From Alloascoidea africana (Eukaryota; Ascomycota; Alloascoideomycetes; Alloascoideales; Alloascoideaceae), in assembly GCA_030581615.1 (NCBI GenBank), contig JAKTTT010000032.1, positions 1-64,000 on the forward strand: a stretch of 64,000 nucleotides of DNA, given 5' to 3'. Positions 20,222 to 29,424 of the stretch are shown here, piece after piece. How positions within the stretch are numbered: position 1 is the first letter of the stretch; each line of letters opens with the position of its first letter. A model generated the notes under the pieces. It did no database searches and had not been told where the DNA came from. It saw nothing but the letters and a program-made list of their open reading frames with translations. The translations under genes were made by a program, and so were the position numbers.

Positions 20222-20645
20222 TTCAATTTCATCTCTGATTGTTCTCGCTTTTTCACCATGCCCGTTTTTGCCTGTCCGTATTAGCTTAACCGTGTCCCCA
20301 GACAAGATTGTTTTTTGTGAAATATAGCGGTTTGTGGCCGGGTAATTACATGGTTCAATTATGTACTTGGAGATAAGAGAGAAGCAGCAGCAGCAGCAGC
20401 AGTTGTGTGGACAGCTATGAAAAAATAAATAAATCAAAAAGATGTTAGATCTCTGTCTAAAACAAGTATAAATGGACAATTAACATCGCCACACCATCAG
20501 TTGGGATATCGAGTTCCAGTTTTATTATTAGAGATTGTAAATGGGGTTTTATACTAAACACCCATACACCGAATACATCAGATGAGGGAGATTCTGAGGA
20601 AGCACAGGATCAAGCTAGAAACGTAAACGAGACATCAAACATAAC
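20222..20645. other. Divergent promoter between REV1 and the Ego2-like gene
   Basis: Contains a CAG-type trinucleotide run (20386-20403) and AT-rich sequence. Nothing else recognised. Confidence 0.5.
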
Positions 20646-21129
20646 ATGTCAGCAAATCTGTTGGAGCAGACGTGAGTGTTGTTACTGCTTATGATTTTTG
20701 CGGATATTTATTTACTGATATGGTGTCTTCAGTGTGCGGGAGTCTTCGATTGCAGATGTGCAAGGTGGCATACTGATAGACAAGACTACTGGGCTAAGCA
20801 TAGGAGGTAAGGAACAAAACATGACAACAAAGTACAATAAAAGATTGATTTCGATTAACGGACATGGTATGTCACAAGTGTTTGGCAAGGCGCAAAACGA
20901 GGACGCGCCGTTTCTCAAGTTGGCGAGCGCGGAAGCGTTGGATTCACAGACTGGCAGCGGGTGTGTGCGATTCCACGAGATGTGAGTGTTTGAGCAGTAA
21001 GAATAGGTGGTTTTCGATTTTGGTCTGGGTTGACTAACGGAGTTGGGTTTGAAAAGGAGGGTTTTGCTGTACACGACGGAACAGGCACTGCTGGGCGTAT
21101 ATACAGGCAAAGACGGCGAGCTCAAATAG
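20646..21129 (+). CDS. EGO2: LAMTOR5/HBXIP-like roadblock protein, Ego2 type (four exons)
   Basis: Small roadblock-fold subunit of the Ragulator/EGO complex that anchors Rag GTPases on the vacuole for TORC1 signalling. Exons: 20646-20671, 20733-20806, 20879-20981, 21057-21129. Donors are GTGAGT, GTAAGG, GTGAGT. Intron 3 has ACTAAC at 21033-21038. The product is 91 aa, the same length as human HBXIP. It begins MSANLLEQTVRESSIADVQG, followed by ILIDKTTGLSIG (compare human CTDSQGLNLG), then a Leu/Ala-rich helix and LLYTTEQALLGVYTGK. Intron 2 has a length divisible by three and no stop, so its retention would give a longer in-frame form. The third acceptor reads aaagGAGg, so either AG may be used, adding or dropping one Arg. 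Splicing is inferred; the family call is good. Confidence 0.72.
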
Positions 21130-21181
21130 GCTTAATGGAATGCAAACTGTTTTGGGTCTCCAGTGCGTAGAAACTTTAGCT

Positions 21182-21694
21182 TTAGATACCAAATCCGCCA
21201 AATGGAGGTCCTCCAAATGGCGGTTGTCCAAACCCTGAGCCTCCTCCCAGGCCACTGCCGAAACCACCACCCGGGCCTAGACCTCCCCTGGCACCTCCTC
21301 CTGGGCCCTCCTGCTGGTGGTCTTCTGGGTGAACTGGGTCGTAACGTGCGCCGGGAGGTGGCAACTGTGGTTGTCCCAGTCGCTCGTTGGGCTGTGGAGC
21401 CTGTAACGGGCCCCGGAACATGGGATCGTCTCTCGTAGGGTGCATGCCGCCGCCGCCGGCGAGGCCGCCTGCTGGAATAAACGGGCCCAATGGTGGGTAT
21501 CGCCCGATTCCTGGAGGGTTGCGGTCGTGTTCGCCAATCGGTGGGCCCTGCTGGCCCTGTGGAGGCAGTGGGCCTGGAGGAGGTCTGAAAAACGGCCCCG
21601 CGTTGGGATACTCATACTCGTTTTCGAATTGGGGCATGTCGTCCGGCCGCTGCTGGTTGCGGTTCTGGGATCGCTGGTCCGAAGGGTCTGCCAT
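21182..21694 (-). CDS. PI31-tail-like Pro/Gly-rich protein (proteasome regulator C-terminus)
   Basis: A 170-aa protein very rich in Pro and Gly. It carries the signatures of the PI31 C-terminal region: DDMPQFENEYE near the start, GGMHPTRDDPMF in the middle and PPPGARYDPVHPED (family: PPGARFDP.GP). PI31 (yeast Fub1) binds and regulates the 20S proteasome and its assembly. The N-terminal FP domain of full-length PI31 is missing, and only 327 bp separate this ATG from the divergent neighbour, leaving little room for it. The C-terminal GGGFGSGLGGGSGFGQPP repeats are low complexity. It is convergent with the Ego2-like gene (52 bp gap). The call rests on short motifs. Confidence 0.58.
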   Translation of the reverse strand: MADPSDQRSQNRNQQRPDDMPQFENEYEYPNAGPFFRPPPGPLPPQGQQGPPIGEHDRNPPGIGRYPPLGPFIPAGGLAGGGGMHPTRDDPMFRGPLQAPQPNERLGQPQLPPPGARYDPVHPEDHQQEGPGGGARGGLGPGGGFGSGLGGGSGFGQPPFGGPPFGGFGI

Positions 21695-22021
21695 GGTGGA
21701 TCAGAAGGTGGTGAGAAGGGATGAGCAAGAGGGAGAGTACGAAAGGAGAGAAGAAGTATGAAAGTGGGCACGAGAGCAAACACGGGAGCACCAGCAAGAG
21801 CACCTTGACGGGGCCGGTAGACGGAAGCACGAGCACGAGCACGAGCACGAGCGGACGCTCCGGAGACAGGGGCTCGTGAAGAGCAGGTCGCCGCGGTGGA
21901 GGTTTCGTTCTGGCTCTGGAGGAGTCTCTGATCTGATCTGATCAGCTCTCAGCTCTCCGCGAAGCCCCAGCCCCTGGGCATCCTCTCCATCTCCAGCTCC
22001 CGCTCCCTCTCTCTGCCCAGC
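21695..22021. promoter_or_regulatory. GC-rich bidirectional promoter with CACGAG repeat
   Basis: Shared by the PI31-tail gene (minus) and 6-phosphogluconolactonase (plus). A four- to five-fold CACGAG repeat lies at 21826-21852, and a palindromic ctgatctgatctgatcag at about 21929-21946. Confidence 0.55.
21826..21852. repeat. CACGAG tandem repeat
   Basis: agcacgagcacgagcacgag and continuing; a near match to the tract at 8674-8700 upstream of the kinase. Confidence 0.75.
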
Positions 22022-23281
22022 ATGACCACCACCGTGCCCGCCATCTACTCGTTCCACGAGCTGGCCGGCGTCGCCCACGCGGTCGCCGACCACGTAGTCG
22101 CCGCACAGAACGCCGCGCTGCTGCCCTTCTCGCCCCAGCCGTCGTTCTCCTTCTCGTCGCTGTCGCTGTCGCTGCCCTTATCGCCGGCCCCTTTCTCCAA
22201 AGATGCCTCGCGGCCCAACCAGCTGCTGCACCGTCGCTCGTCGTCGTCCTCCGCCAACCGTAGAAAGTCGACACCATACTCCAACCCTAGTCCCACTCCT
22301 TCCCCCAGCCCCAGCCCCAACTGCACTGCTAACAAACGCGCGAAACAGAGACCGCAAAGTGCCATTCTCACCAGCACCAGCGTGCATTCCAACTCCGAGA
22401 ACCTGCCTCCTTCTCCGCAGTCTCCTCCTCCTTCGTCTTGTGCTATTGCGGCTGCTCCCACTGCTTCCGCAGCAGCTGCTGCTGCTGATCGACTAGAGCA
22501 GAAACAGGATCGCAGATCGCCCCACCGCCGCCGTCACCTCAAACACCACTCAATCTCCTCCCGCCAACCCCAGAGACGCTTCAAAATAGCCTTATCAGGA
22601 GGCTCGCTGATCCACGTTCTCCAAGAGGGTCTGCTTGCCCGCGACGACGTGATCTGGAACAGATGGGACGTCTACTTTGCCGACGAGAGGCTCGTGCCCT
22701 TTTCCGACCCCCAGTCCAACTACGGCCTCGCAAAGCGCGAGCTCTTCGACCTCATCCCCCCTGACAATCCGCACGGCCTGCCCAAGATTTACAAGATAGC
22801 CGACCCTGCAACCGCACCATCTGCCATCGTCGATACCCACGAGGTTGCCGCGCAGTACGAAAGGACCCTGATCAAGGGCTTTGCCGCAAAGGACTCGGTC
22901 AAGCTGCCCATGTTCGACCTCGTGCTGCTTGGCTGCGCACCCGACGGCCACGTCTGCTCGCTGTTCCCCAACTCTGCCGCGCTTCGCGAAGAACACGCCT
23001 GGGTCACCGGCATCGAGGACGCACCGAGGCCCATCTCCAACAGAATCAGCTTCACGATCCCCGTCATATGTCATGCTCACCGGGTCACCTTTGTCGTGGA
23101 AGGTGCTGTCAAAGCCCCCGTGATCAAAACCATCATGGAACGGCCCGAAAGGGGCCTGCCCAGTAGCATTGTGAATGAGCGGGCTGCGGGAAGAGTCTGT
23201 TGGTTTGTCGATGACGACGCTGTCAGAGACGTTGTGGGGATAACGAAAAAGATCTACAAGTTCAAAGTTCCGCAAAAGTGA
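22022..23281 (+). CDS. SOL3: 6-phosphogluconolactonase with large N-terminal insertion
   Basis: Hydrolyses 6-phosphogluconolactone in the oxidative pentose phosphate pathway. Core motifs: IALSGGSLIHVL (phosphate-binding loop, about 189-200), YFADERLVPFSDPQSNYG (218-235) and LVLLGCAPDGHVCSLFPNS (300-318, catalytic His310). The protein has 419 aa, versus about 250 for yeast Sol3/Sol4. The excess is a roughly 150-residue Ser/Pro/Ala/Arg-rich insertion (about 33-184) between the first helix (ELAGVAHAVADHVVAAQN) and the SGG strand. The insertion frame is fully open and repetitive (PSPTPSPSPSPN). It is either a disordered loop or, less likely, an unrecognised in-frame intron. High GC. SOL3 versus SOL4 cannot be told apart. 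Convergent with ERS1 (76 bp gap). Confidence 0.9.
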   Translation: MTTTVPAIYSFHELAGVAHAVADHVVAAQNAALLPFSPQPSFSFSSLSLSLPLSPAPFSKDASRPNQLLHRRSSSSSANRRKSTPYSNPSPTPSPSPSPNCTANKRAKQRPQSAILTSTSVHSNSENLPPSPQSPPPSSCAIAAAPTASAAAAAADRLEQKQDRRSPHRRRHLKHHSISSRQPQRRFKIALSGGSLIHVLQEGLLARDDVIWNRWDVYFADERLVPFSDPQSNYGLAKRELFDLIPPDNPHGLPKIYKIADPATAPSAIVDTHEVAAQYERTLIKGFAAKDSVKLPMFDLVLLGCAPDGHVCSLFPNSAALREEHAWVTGIEDAPRPISNRISFTIPVICHAHRVTFVVEGAVKAPVIKTIMERPERGLPSSIVNERAAGRVCWFVDDDAVRDVVGITKKIYKFKVPQK

Positions 23282-23357
23282 TTCCTCCAAAAAAGAAAAG
23301 GTGAAAATTAAATGAAATATCCCAAAAAAAAAAAAATTATACTTCATGCTTTGTCTG

Positions 23358-24626
23358 CTATTGATATTCTTTTTTGTCTTTCTCGTTGTCAATGTAAAAA
23401 TACTCAATCTCGTCCTGTAGACCCGTCCATCTCTTGTTTTGTCTGTCGTAGTACCATTTAAGACTGATATAAACGGTGTCGAAAAACAGGGTCACAAACC
23501 CTAGTCCTAGCTTTGTGAAATTGCCCGTTGTCATGTTGCCCTGGCCTGCAATCAGCGCATCCAGTTTGAGTTGTAACAGACTACAAATGCCACCGCCAAA
23601 GTCCAGAAACGTGGCTGCCATGGACCAACCATGGGTCGTCCGGCGTCGAATGAAATGTGCAAGCTGCGGGAGGTACTTGGAAAGTGATAAAAATAGCTTG
23701 AGTGTGCCCAGTACGCCCGCAACGTCCAGCCAGTGCAGCCTTGGGGCAACGTATTGGTGCGAAACCAGGTCTCCAACCGCCTCGGGGACATGTGGTCGTG
23801 GAGATTCTAGAAATTCGGCAAAGCCTAGACCATGGCATAGCGGAATTGCAAGCACAGAGCCCACGCCAACCACCAGCGCAGTGGTGATGACAAGCTTACC
23901 GTATCGTGAAAGACGGGCTTGGGCCTGGGGTTGCGACTGCACTTGGGCTTGGCCAAGCCCATGGCCCAGGGTCGTCTGCGGTCTACGGCGCCAGAGGAAA
24001 AACTGCCCGATGACCACAAGCACACATATAAACCCATGAAGAACAAACGCCAGGTCGTTGGTTGCAATCAGGGGATACTGTTTTTCACCTGTGAACTTGA
24101 CCAGTTGTAATGAGAGCGGACTAGATGCCGTACCTGCACCGGCATCGTCATTATCCAGCGTTGTGACCGAGTTTTCAGGCGTATCCGAGAGTCCCGGAAT
24201 CGCCAAGTTGTGTATCTCGATCGGCGAATGTCGTCTCGCGTACTCTTCACGGACCTCGCTGTTGAAAAGTTGTAGACATAGACTACCGAGGTACGACACG
24301 TATCCTAGAGCATTGATGAATAAAAAATCAGGATGCGTGCCTTCCACCGATTTGAGTCTATAGTTGAGAATCATCGGAGGGTAAAATGAGATGCTCTAGA
24401 TGTGGTAATGGTTAGATTCAATTGGCGATGAGGTTCATCTTCATGCCCAGGCGCGACATGGATGAAGCCATGAGCAACAACCACGAACAAGCCACAGATC
24501 CTCAGAGAACTGGGCATAAAAAGGGGGGAAAGAGGTATCAAACAACAAGAGGGCGCTAATGACACTCACCCACATCAGAAAATAGGACCAGCCCAGCAGG
24601 TAGGACAGCGTTTCCAGGTCTGCCAT
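23358..24626 (-). CDS. ERS1: Cystinosin-like lysosomal/vacuolar transporter (two exons)
   Basis: PQ-loop membrane protein; human cystinosin exports cystine from lysosomes and yeast Ers1 is its homologue. Exon 1 24626-24570 and exon 2 24395-23358 are joined across a 174-nt intron (donor GTGAGT, branch TCTAAC, acceptor ATCTAG). Splicing creates YLLGWSYFLMWSISFYPP, the first PQ-loop motif (family: GW.YF.AWS.SFYPQ; here the Q is a second Pro). Then come LKSVEGTHPDFLFINALGY and the second block LDFGGGICSLLQLKLDAL, followed by TKLGLGFVTLFFDTVYI, matching cystinosin closely. The product is 364 aa with about seven membrane segments. A loop at about 75-105 (SVTTLDNDDAGAGTASS) is variable. Identification by these paired motifs is strong. 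Confidence 0.85.
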
Positions 24627-24650
24627 GTCCTCGTGGAGCGTTGAAGCTAT

Positions 24651-24690
24651 TGTTAGTGTTAGTGTTAGTGCTAGTGCTAGTGTTGGTGCC
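24651..24690 (+). repeat. GTTAGT hexamer repeat
   Basis: gttagtgttagtgttagtgc and degenerate copies in the divergent ERS1/PDH-kinase promoter. Confidence 0.7.
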
Positions 24691-24917
24691 AGGTCCAGCC
24701 GCAAACCCTTGGCGCATAAACTCAGGTACACCCGGAACTTCTGCTCCACATGTTCCGGAAATTACACACGTGATACTTCACCGTCATTTGGCGTTGTTAC
24801 CCTGCCTCCATCAGTCCACCCCCGGATTGTCCCCTTTTGGTCTCCACCAATTCAACGATTCTCGACTCAGCACTCCGAACAGCTACTTAACGACAGCGAC
24901 AGCGACAGCAGCATAGC

Positions 24918-26411
24918 ATGTCTGGCTGGAGAGTGACTGCGCGACTGGCAGACAAGATCTCGTACTATGCCCAGTTCCCTGCCACCTCCATCTCGTTGCA
25001 GCAGATGGTCCAGTTTGGACATGCTCCAAGCGCAGGCACGCTGTTCCGCGCCTCGCAGTTTGTGGTCGAAGAGCTGCCCATCCGGCTCGCCCACAGGGTC
25101 AAGGAGCTCGAGGAGCTTCCTGACGGTATGTCGGACATGCCCTCCATCGTGAAGGTCCGCAACTGGTACTGCCAGAGCTTCCAGGAGCTCATTTCCATCC
25201 CGGCCCCCAGGGTCTCCAAAGATCTCCGCAGCCAGCTCTTCAAGCATGAAAAAGAGAGGTTTGTCCCACCACCGATCAAGCTCCGTGCCTCAAATTCACG
25301 CTATGGCTCGGGCATGGACTCGATGGCTATGGGCATGGGAGCCCCCCGGATGAAAAGCGCCTTCGTGCCCGGCAGAATGGGTTTGGACCCCTGCCATTTC
25401 CCTCCCCCAACAGCAGCCGTCCCTCTCCACCAGCGAGAGCACCATCCCCAGCATCTGTCCATGCTCGACGACCAGAATAACTTTTCCGTCCACCACCACG
25501 ACTACGCCTCGCCACCGCGGGCCACGCTTCATGCCCGAAAGTACTACGGCAAGGTCGACTCCTCTGTGCAAGTGTGGCCCTCCGAGGTCTACAACTACAA
25601 CCGCGTGCTGACCCAGCGGTTGGAGGTGATCAAACGCAGGCACGATGCGACTGTAGCGACCGTGGCCCAGGGTGTGAACGAGTGGAAACATCACACGAGA
25701 CGCCATCAGATTGACTCCTCCTGCCAATCCTTTCTCGACAGATTCTACATGAGCCGTATCGGCATCCGAATGCTGATCGGCCAGCACGTTGCTCTGTGTA
25801 CTGAACCCTCCCGTTCCAACTACGTCGGTATCATTTGCACGGACTGCAACGTTGGGCAGATTGTCCAGGACGCTGTTGAAAATGCTCTTTTCATTGCAGA
25901 ACAGTACTATGACCTGTATGATGAAGAAGTTCCCCAGGTCGAAATTGTGTGTCCTGATGAAATCCAATTCATGTACGTCCCTGGTCACCTACTCCACATG
26001 GTGTTTGAAATGGTGAAAAACAGCGTGCGTGCCGTTATTGAAAAGCACAGAATCCGCCCCGGAACGGGAATAGCAAACAAAATCCCCCCAATAAAAGTTA
26101 TCGTGGCTGAAGGTGAAGAGGACATCACCATCAAGATCAGTGATGAAGGAGGTGGAATCCCCAGATCAGAAATCCCCTTGGTCTGGACATATCTATACAC
26201 AACCGTCTCCGATACTCCGAATCTCGAACCAAACTTTGACAAATCCGATTTTAAAGCTCCCATGGCGGGTTTTGGTTACGGATTACCCATAAGCAGACTC
26301 TACGCCCGCTATTTTGGTGGAGACTTGAAACTCATTAGCATGGAAGGTTACGGAACTGATGTATATCTACACCTGAACAGACTCAGCCATGCCACAGAGC
26401 CTCTTCAGTAA
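24918..26411 (+). CDS. Mitochondrial pyruvate (or branched-chain ketoacid) dehydrogenase kinase
   Basis: Phosphorylates and inactivates the E1 subunit of a mitochondrial 2-oxoacid dehydrogenase. A 497-aa protein with an all-helical N-terminal domain (SISLQQMVQFG, then FRASQFVVEELPIRLAHRV, RNWYCQSFQELI) and a GHKL ATP-binding domain. N box EMVKNSVRAVIE (Asn368), G1 DEGGGIP, and GFGYGLPISRLYARYFGG (G2). The N-terminus WRVTARLADKI is weakly amphipathic and may serve as import signal. An insertion of about 100 residues, rich in Met, Pro and His (HQREHHPQH), sits at about 115-220 and explains the length above the usual 390-430. PKP1, PKP2 or BCKDK orthology is not resolved. It shares a 291-bp promoter with ERS1. 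Confidence 0.9.
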   Translation: MSGWRVTARLADKISYYAQFPATSISLQQMVQFGHAPSAGTLFRASQFVVEELPIRLAHRVKELEELPDGMSDMPSIVKVRNWYCQSFQELISIPAPRVSKDLRSQLFKHEKERFVPPPIKLRASNSRYGSGMDSMAMGMGAPRMKSAFVPGRMGLDPCHFPPPTAAVPLHQREHHPQHLSMLDDQNNFSVHHHDYASPPRATLHARKYYGKVDSSVQVWPSEVYNYNRVLTQRLEVIKRRHDATVATVAQGVNEWKHHTRRHQIDSSCQSFLDRFYMSRIGIRMLIGQHVALCTEPSRSNYVGIICTDCNVGQIVQDAVENALFIAEQYYDLYDEEVPQVEIVCPDEIQFMYVPGHLLHMVFEMVKNSVRAVIEKHRIRPGTGIANKIPPIKVIVAEGEEDITIKISDEGGGIPRSEIPLVWTYLYTTVSDTPNLEPNFDKSDFKAPMAGFGYGLPISRLYARYFGGDLKLISMEGYGTDVYLHLNRLSHATEPLQ

Positions 26412-26615
26412 GTAACATATCAAAAAGTTTTGTGTATTAACATTTTCTTTTTTGTTTTATGTGGTTTTTTGTTCAGCATCTTGATGAGAAAAAAAAAATG
26501 AAAAAAGTATTGGCCTTGATATATTCCTGGCTATTTCTGCTAATGACAAGTTTACGAAAAAAAAGTTTACTTTTTGGATGAAGCACATATTCTTTTGTCT
26601 TTTGTGTTTTTGCAC

Positions 26616-27686
26616 TCAAAGAGCAAACATGGTTTTGCAAATCGGACATCCATATTGGAGAAAGCTGTTTCTGCTTCTTAAATGGCCAACAAAGCAGGTT
26701 CGATGGAATACATGATAGCATTCTAAACATTTGACGTAATCTCTTTGTGAAAATTTCTTTGAACATAGTGTACATTCAGTAGGCACTCGTTTGTTGTGTT
26801 TGTAGAAATTAGGTATCCCCACTGGCTTGGCCAGTAAATAATCAAACCCCCGGATATCTCGTTCCATTAGTCTTCTGGGACTCAACAGCGCGTAACTGTG
26901 ATAATCTGGGGTATGCAGATACGCCTGTGGAGGTGGCTTGAGAGCAAATGATGGGAATGAGTCCATATCGTAATCCTCTGGTTCGGTTTCAGTGGTATCT
27001 GTGTTTGTATTCTGGTGTCTGGGCTCGGTCCTCTCTGGCACTGGCTCCGGTTCCTGTCTTTGTTCTTCCTCAATTGTTGAATCATCTACTTTCTCTTGCT
27101 GTCTTAGTATCTCAGAGTACAGATAATCAGGGTATTTGAGCTCAAGTGATCGCAGTGTCGCCTCTAACGTAGAACTTTCAAACAGGTATTTCTCTTGTGA
27201 TTCAATTCGCACCGGTGTTGGTATAGGCATCTGCCAATGGTTCCCGACATTGTTCATGTCTCCGGTTCCATTCCCATCTTCTCCTTCTCCGCTGCTTCCG
27301 TCCCCCGTATTCCTCTTCCACCAGATTTTCCAAAGTTTGAAATTTCTAATAAACCATTTTATACACCTGGCTAAAAAGTAGTATATGAAGAAAACCCCTA
27401 CCGTGGTTGCAAATATAATGAGTATCCATCCCTTGCCCAGCCATTCGGGTTCTGCTTCAGAGTCTCCTGGTGGTCCAGCAGGATGCCTAATGGCGGTTCC
27501 ATTTGAATCTAAACTCAAGCTCCCGTTCGCCGACTGATCTGTAAAGCTTGTTGTTGCCATGCCCAGATCTAAAAATCTAAAATCTATATACTTCAAAAGC
27601 TGATCCGTCCAAATCCAGATCATGTTAACATGTCGTCCCATGTCTAGAAAGTAGATCTGGCCATTGCAGTGCATCGGTCGTGGCAT
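26616..27686 (-). CDS. Membrane-anchored RING-H2 protein, probable E3 ubiquitin ligase
   Basis: One membrane segment (GWILIIFATTVGVFFIYYFLA) follows an N-terminus with NGS and NGT glycosylation sequons, suggesting a luminal N-terminus. After it come a basic juxtamembrane helix, an acidic Thr/Pro-rich linker and a RING-H2 finger at the very end: CTLC, then CYHVFHRTC, then CPIC. This gives the C-C-C-H-H-C-C-C ligand order of RING-H2 E3 ligases. The full frame is 356 aa. An in-frame ATG at 27560 (MATTSFTDQSANGS) gives a 314-aa protein and is a plausible true start, because the extra 42 residues are not typical. Substrate and compartment unknown. Convergent with the PDH-type kinase. Confidence 0.8.
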   Translation of the reverse strand: MPRPMHCNGQIYFLDMGRHVNMIWIWTDQLLKYIDFRFLDLGMATTSFTDQSANGSLSLDSNGTAIRHPAGPPGDSEAEPEWLGKGWILIIFATTVGVFFIYYFLARCIKWFIRNFKLWKIWWKRNTGDGSSGEGEDGNGTGDMNNVGNHWQMPIPTPVRIESQEKYLFESSTLEATLRSLELKYPDYLYSEILRQQEKVDDSTIEEEQRQEPEPVPERTEPRHQNTNTDTTETEPEDYDMDSFPSFALKPPPQAYLHTPDYHSYALLSPRRLMERDIRGFDYLLAKPVGIPNFYKHNKRVPTECTLCSKKFSQRDYVKCLECYHVFHRTCFVGHLRSRNSFLQYGCPICKTMFAL

Positions 27687-29424
27687 ACAACCAGAGCCCC
27701 AGATCTGGGTATATCACTCCGTTTGTTGTCGCCGCTCAAGAAACCTGAACGCTGAGAATGTAAACTGCTACATACAAGGAGGGCTCACTGAGAGACTTGA
27801 GCTTGGTCTGGGAAAATTGATCTGGGGATTGGAATTTGATGAAAGGGTCGCTGGCGGTTAAATTCTCAGCGATGGGAGGTTTGGGCCTTCTCCAGTTTTT
27901 GGAGTGTGGCGGTTTTTGCCGGTCTGGGTGAACAACCATCCGAAATTGCGAGAAGCAAGAAACCAGAAACCAGAACGCAGAAATGACAAAAGATAAAACT
28001 TTTATGGAGTGGAGAGAGATTGGCAAGCAGTGGACTCAGGAGATCTTTTTGTGATAAAATGTGTGATATGTAGGAAAATGACAACAGAGTATCTGCCACT
28101 TTTCCTATGGCGCTTTTTTTTTTTCTTTATAAAATCATGTATTCCGGGGCTTTCCCCCTATAGACACAATTATTCCTAAAGAGCTGAATGTTTAGTTGCC
28201 ATTGTTTAAGATGTTAAACTTTCAATTACCAATCCCATTCAAACAACGTTCTTTTGCCAACAATGGCAACTCAGAATCTTGCTCAATCTTCATACCTTGG
28301 TAAAGATGATTCAGAGTGGATAAGATTTACATTGTTGAAACGCAATGTTATCGGTTTTATCGTGAGCTTTCAGTCCTTCAACTGCAACAGCAAGGAATAA
28401 AGTTAATCAAGAGATAACAAATCAATTGGATGTGTAGCCAAGCTTTCGAGTCTATCATCAGTACACAAATTTGCTCTGATTGTTTGTGAGTGTGTTAATG
28501 AACAGGTCCAAGCAAAAAATCCAGATTTTATTGTCAATGTCAAGGGTTTTAAGGGGTTAAAAACTCAAAACTATTAAACTTTCGGTCTCCAGTTAATTCT
28601 CTATCATTGTGAAAACATTCCGTTCTGATCTAAATTGGACCAAACAGTTCAAAAGCCTTTCTTTCTGCAACTTGAAAATCATTCTACAGGATCAATGTAT
28701 AGGCTTGTTCTGTTAAGACGGTTATTGCCAACTCTCGGTTTTTGTGGCTTGCTCACTCCAGCTTTGTGAAGAAGTAAGACAAAGATTAACCGAAAAAAAT
28801 CTTGGAAATGCTTAAAATGGTATTGCAAATGAATAATCACCGTTTCTATGAAAGAGCAAAAGCAACGGTAATAATAATGATGGTAACTATCAACACAAGC
28901 GTTTTTTCTTCTCGGAAAAAGTTTATGTTGATCATGTTCTTCACAAACATCCCGATTAACATGCAGCACATGTCTCAACGAAATGACACCTCTTGGCTAT
29001 TCAACAGAAGAAGATCTAGCATCATTGAATTGAGTAAGTATCATATTTTCAAAAAAAAAAAAAAGTTTTAGAATCAGGGAAAGTCCATCAAATCACAAAA
29101 CTCTCCACTTGGAGGATAAAACAGTCAAATCCCTTACTTTTTTGTAAACAATAATATTTCAAGTTTTGAAGCACATAGCTTATCATTGAAACTGAAAAAG
29201 TCTAACTCAGATAAAAATAGGCTATACCAAGCAAAGAGGAAAAGTCTTATCAGAGTGATCCAAGACAATGGTACTCGGAAAAAACGGTGTCACTCGTGAG
29301 ATCCTCAACAAGACTCAAATGTTTGGCTTTAGTTTGATCATAATAATTTTCAATGCTTGCATAAAACCAACCTTCACGCCTAATATTGGAAGTAACTTCC
29401 GCTGGATCAAAAGGCAGCTCAAGG
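27687..29424. other. AT-rich gene-poor region upstream of the protease cluster
   Basis: About 1.7 kb without a supported gene. A 45-codon ATG frame at about 28263 (MATQNLAQSSYLGKDDSEW) stops early and may be a gene remnant, but was not identified. Other frames are short and compositionally poor. Confidence 0.4.

Noticed and set aside
20222-20479. N-terminal extension of REV1 with a run of cysteines
   Set aside because: No ATG in the frame; it begins only at a TTG and translates a CAG/CTG repeat in the promoter.
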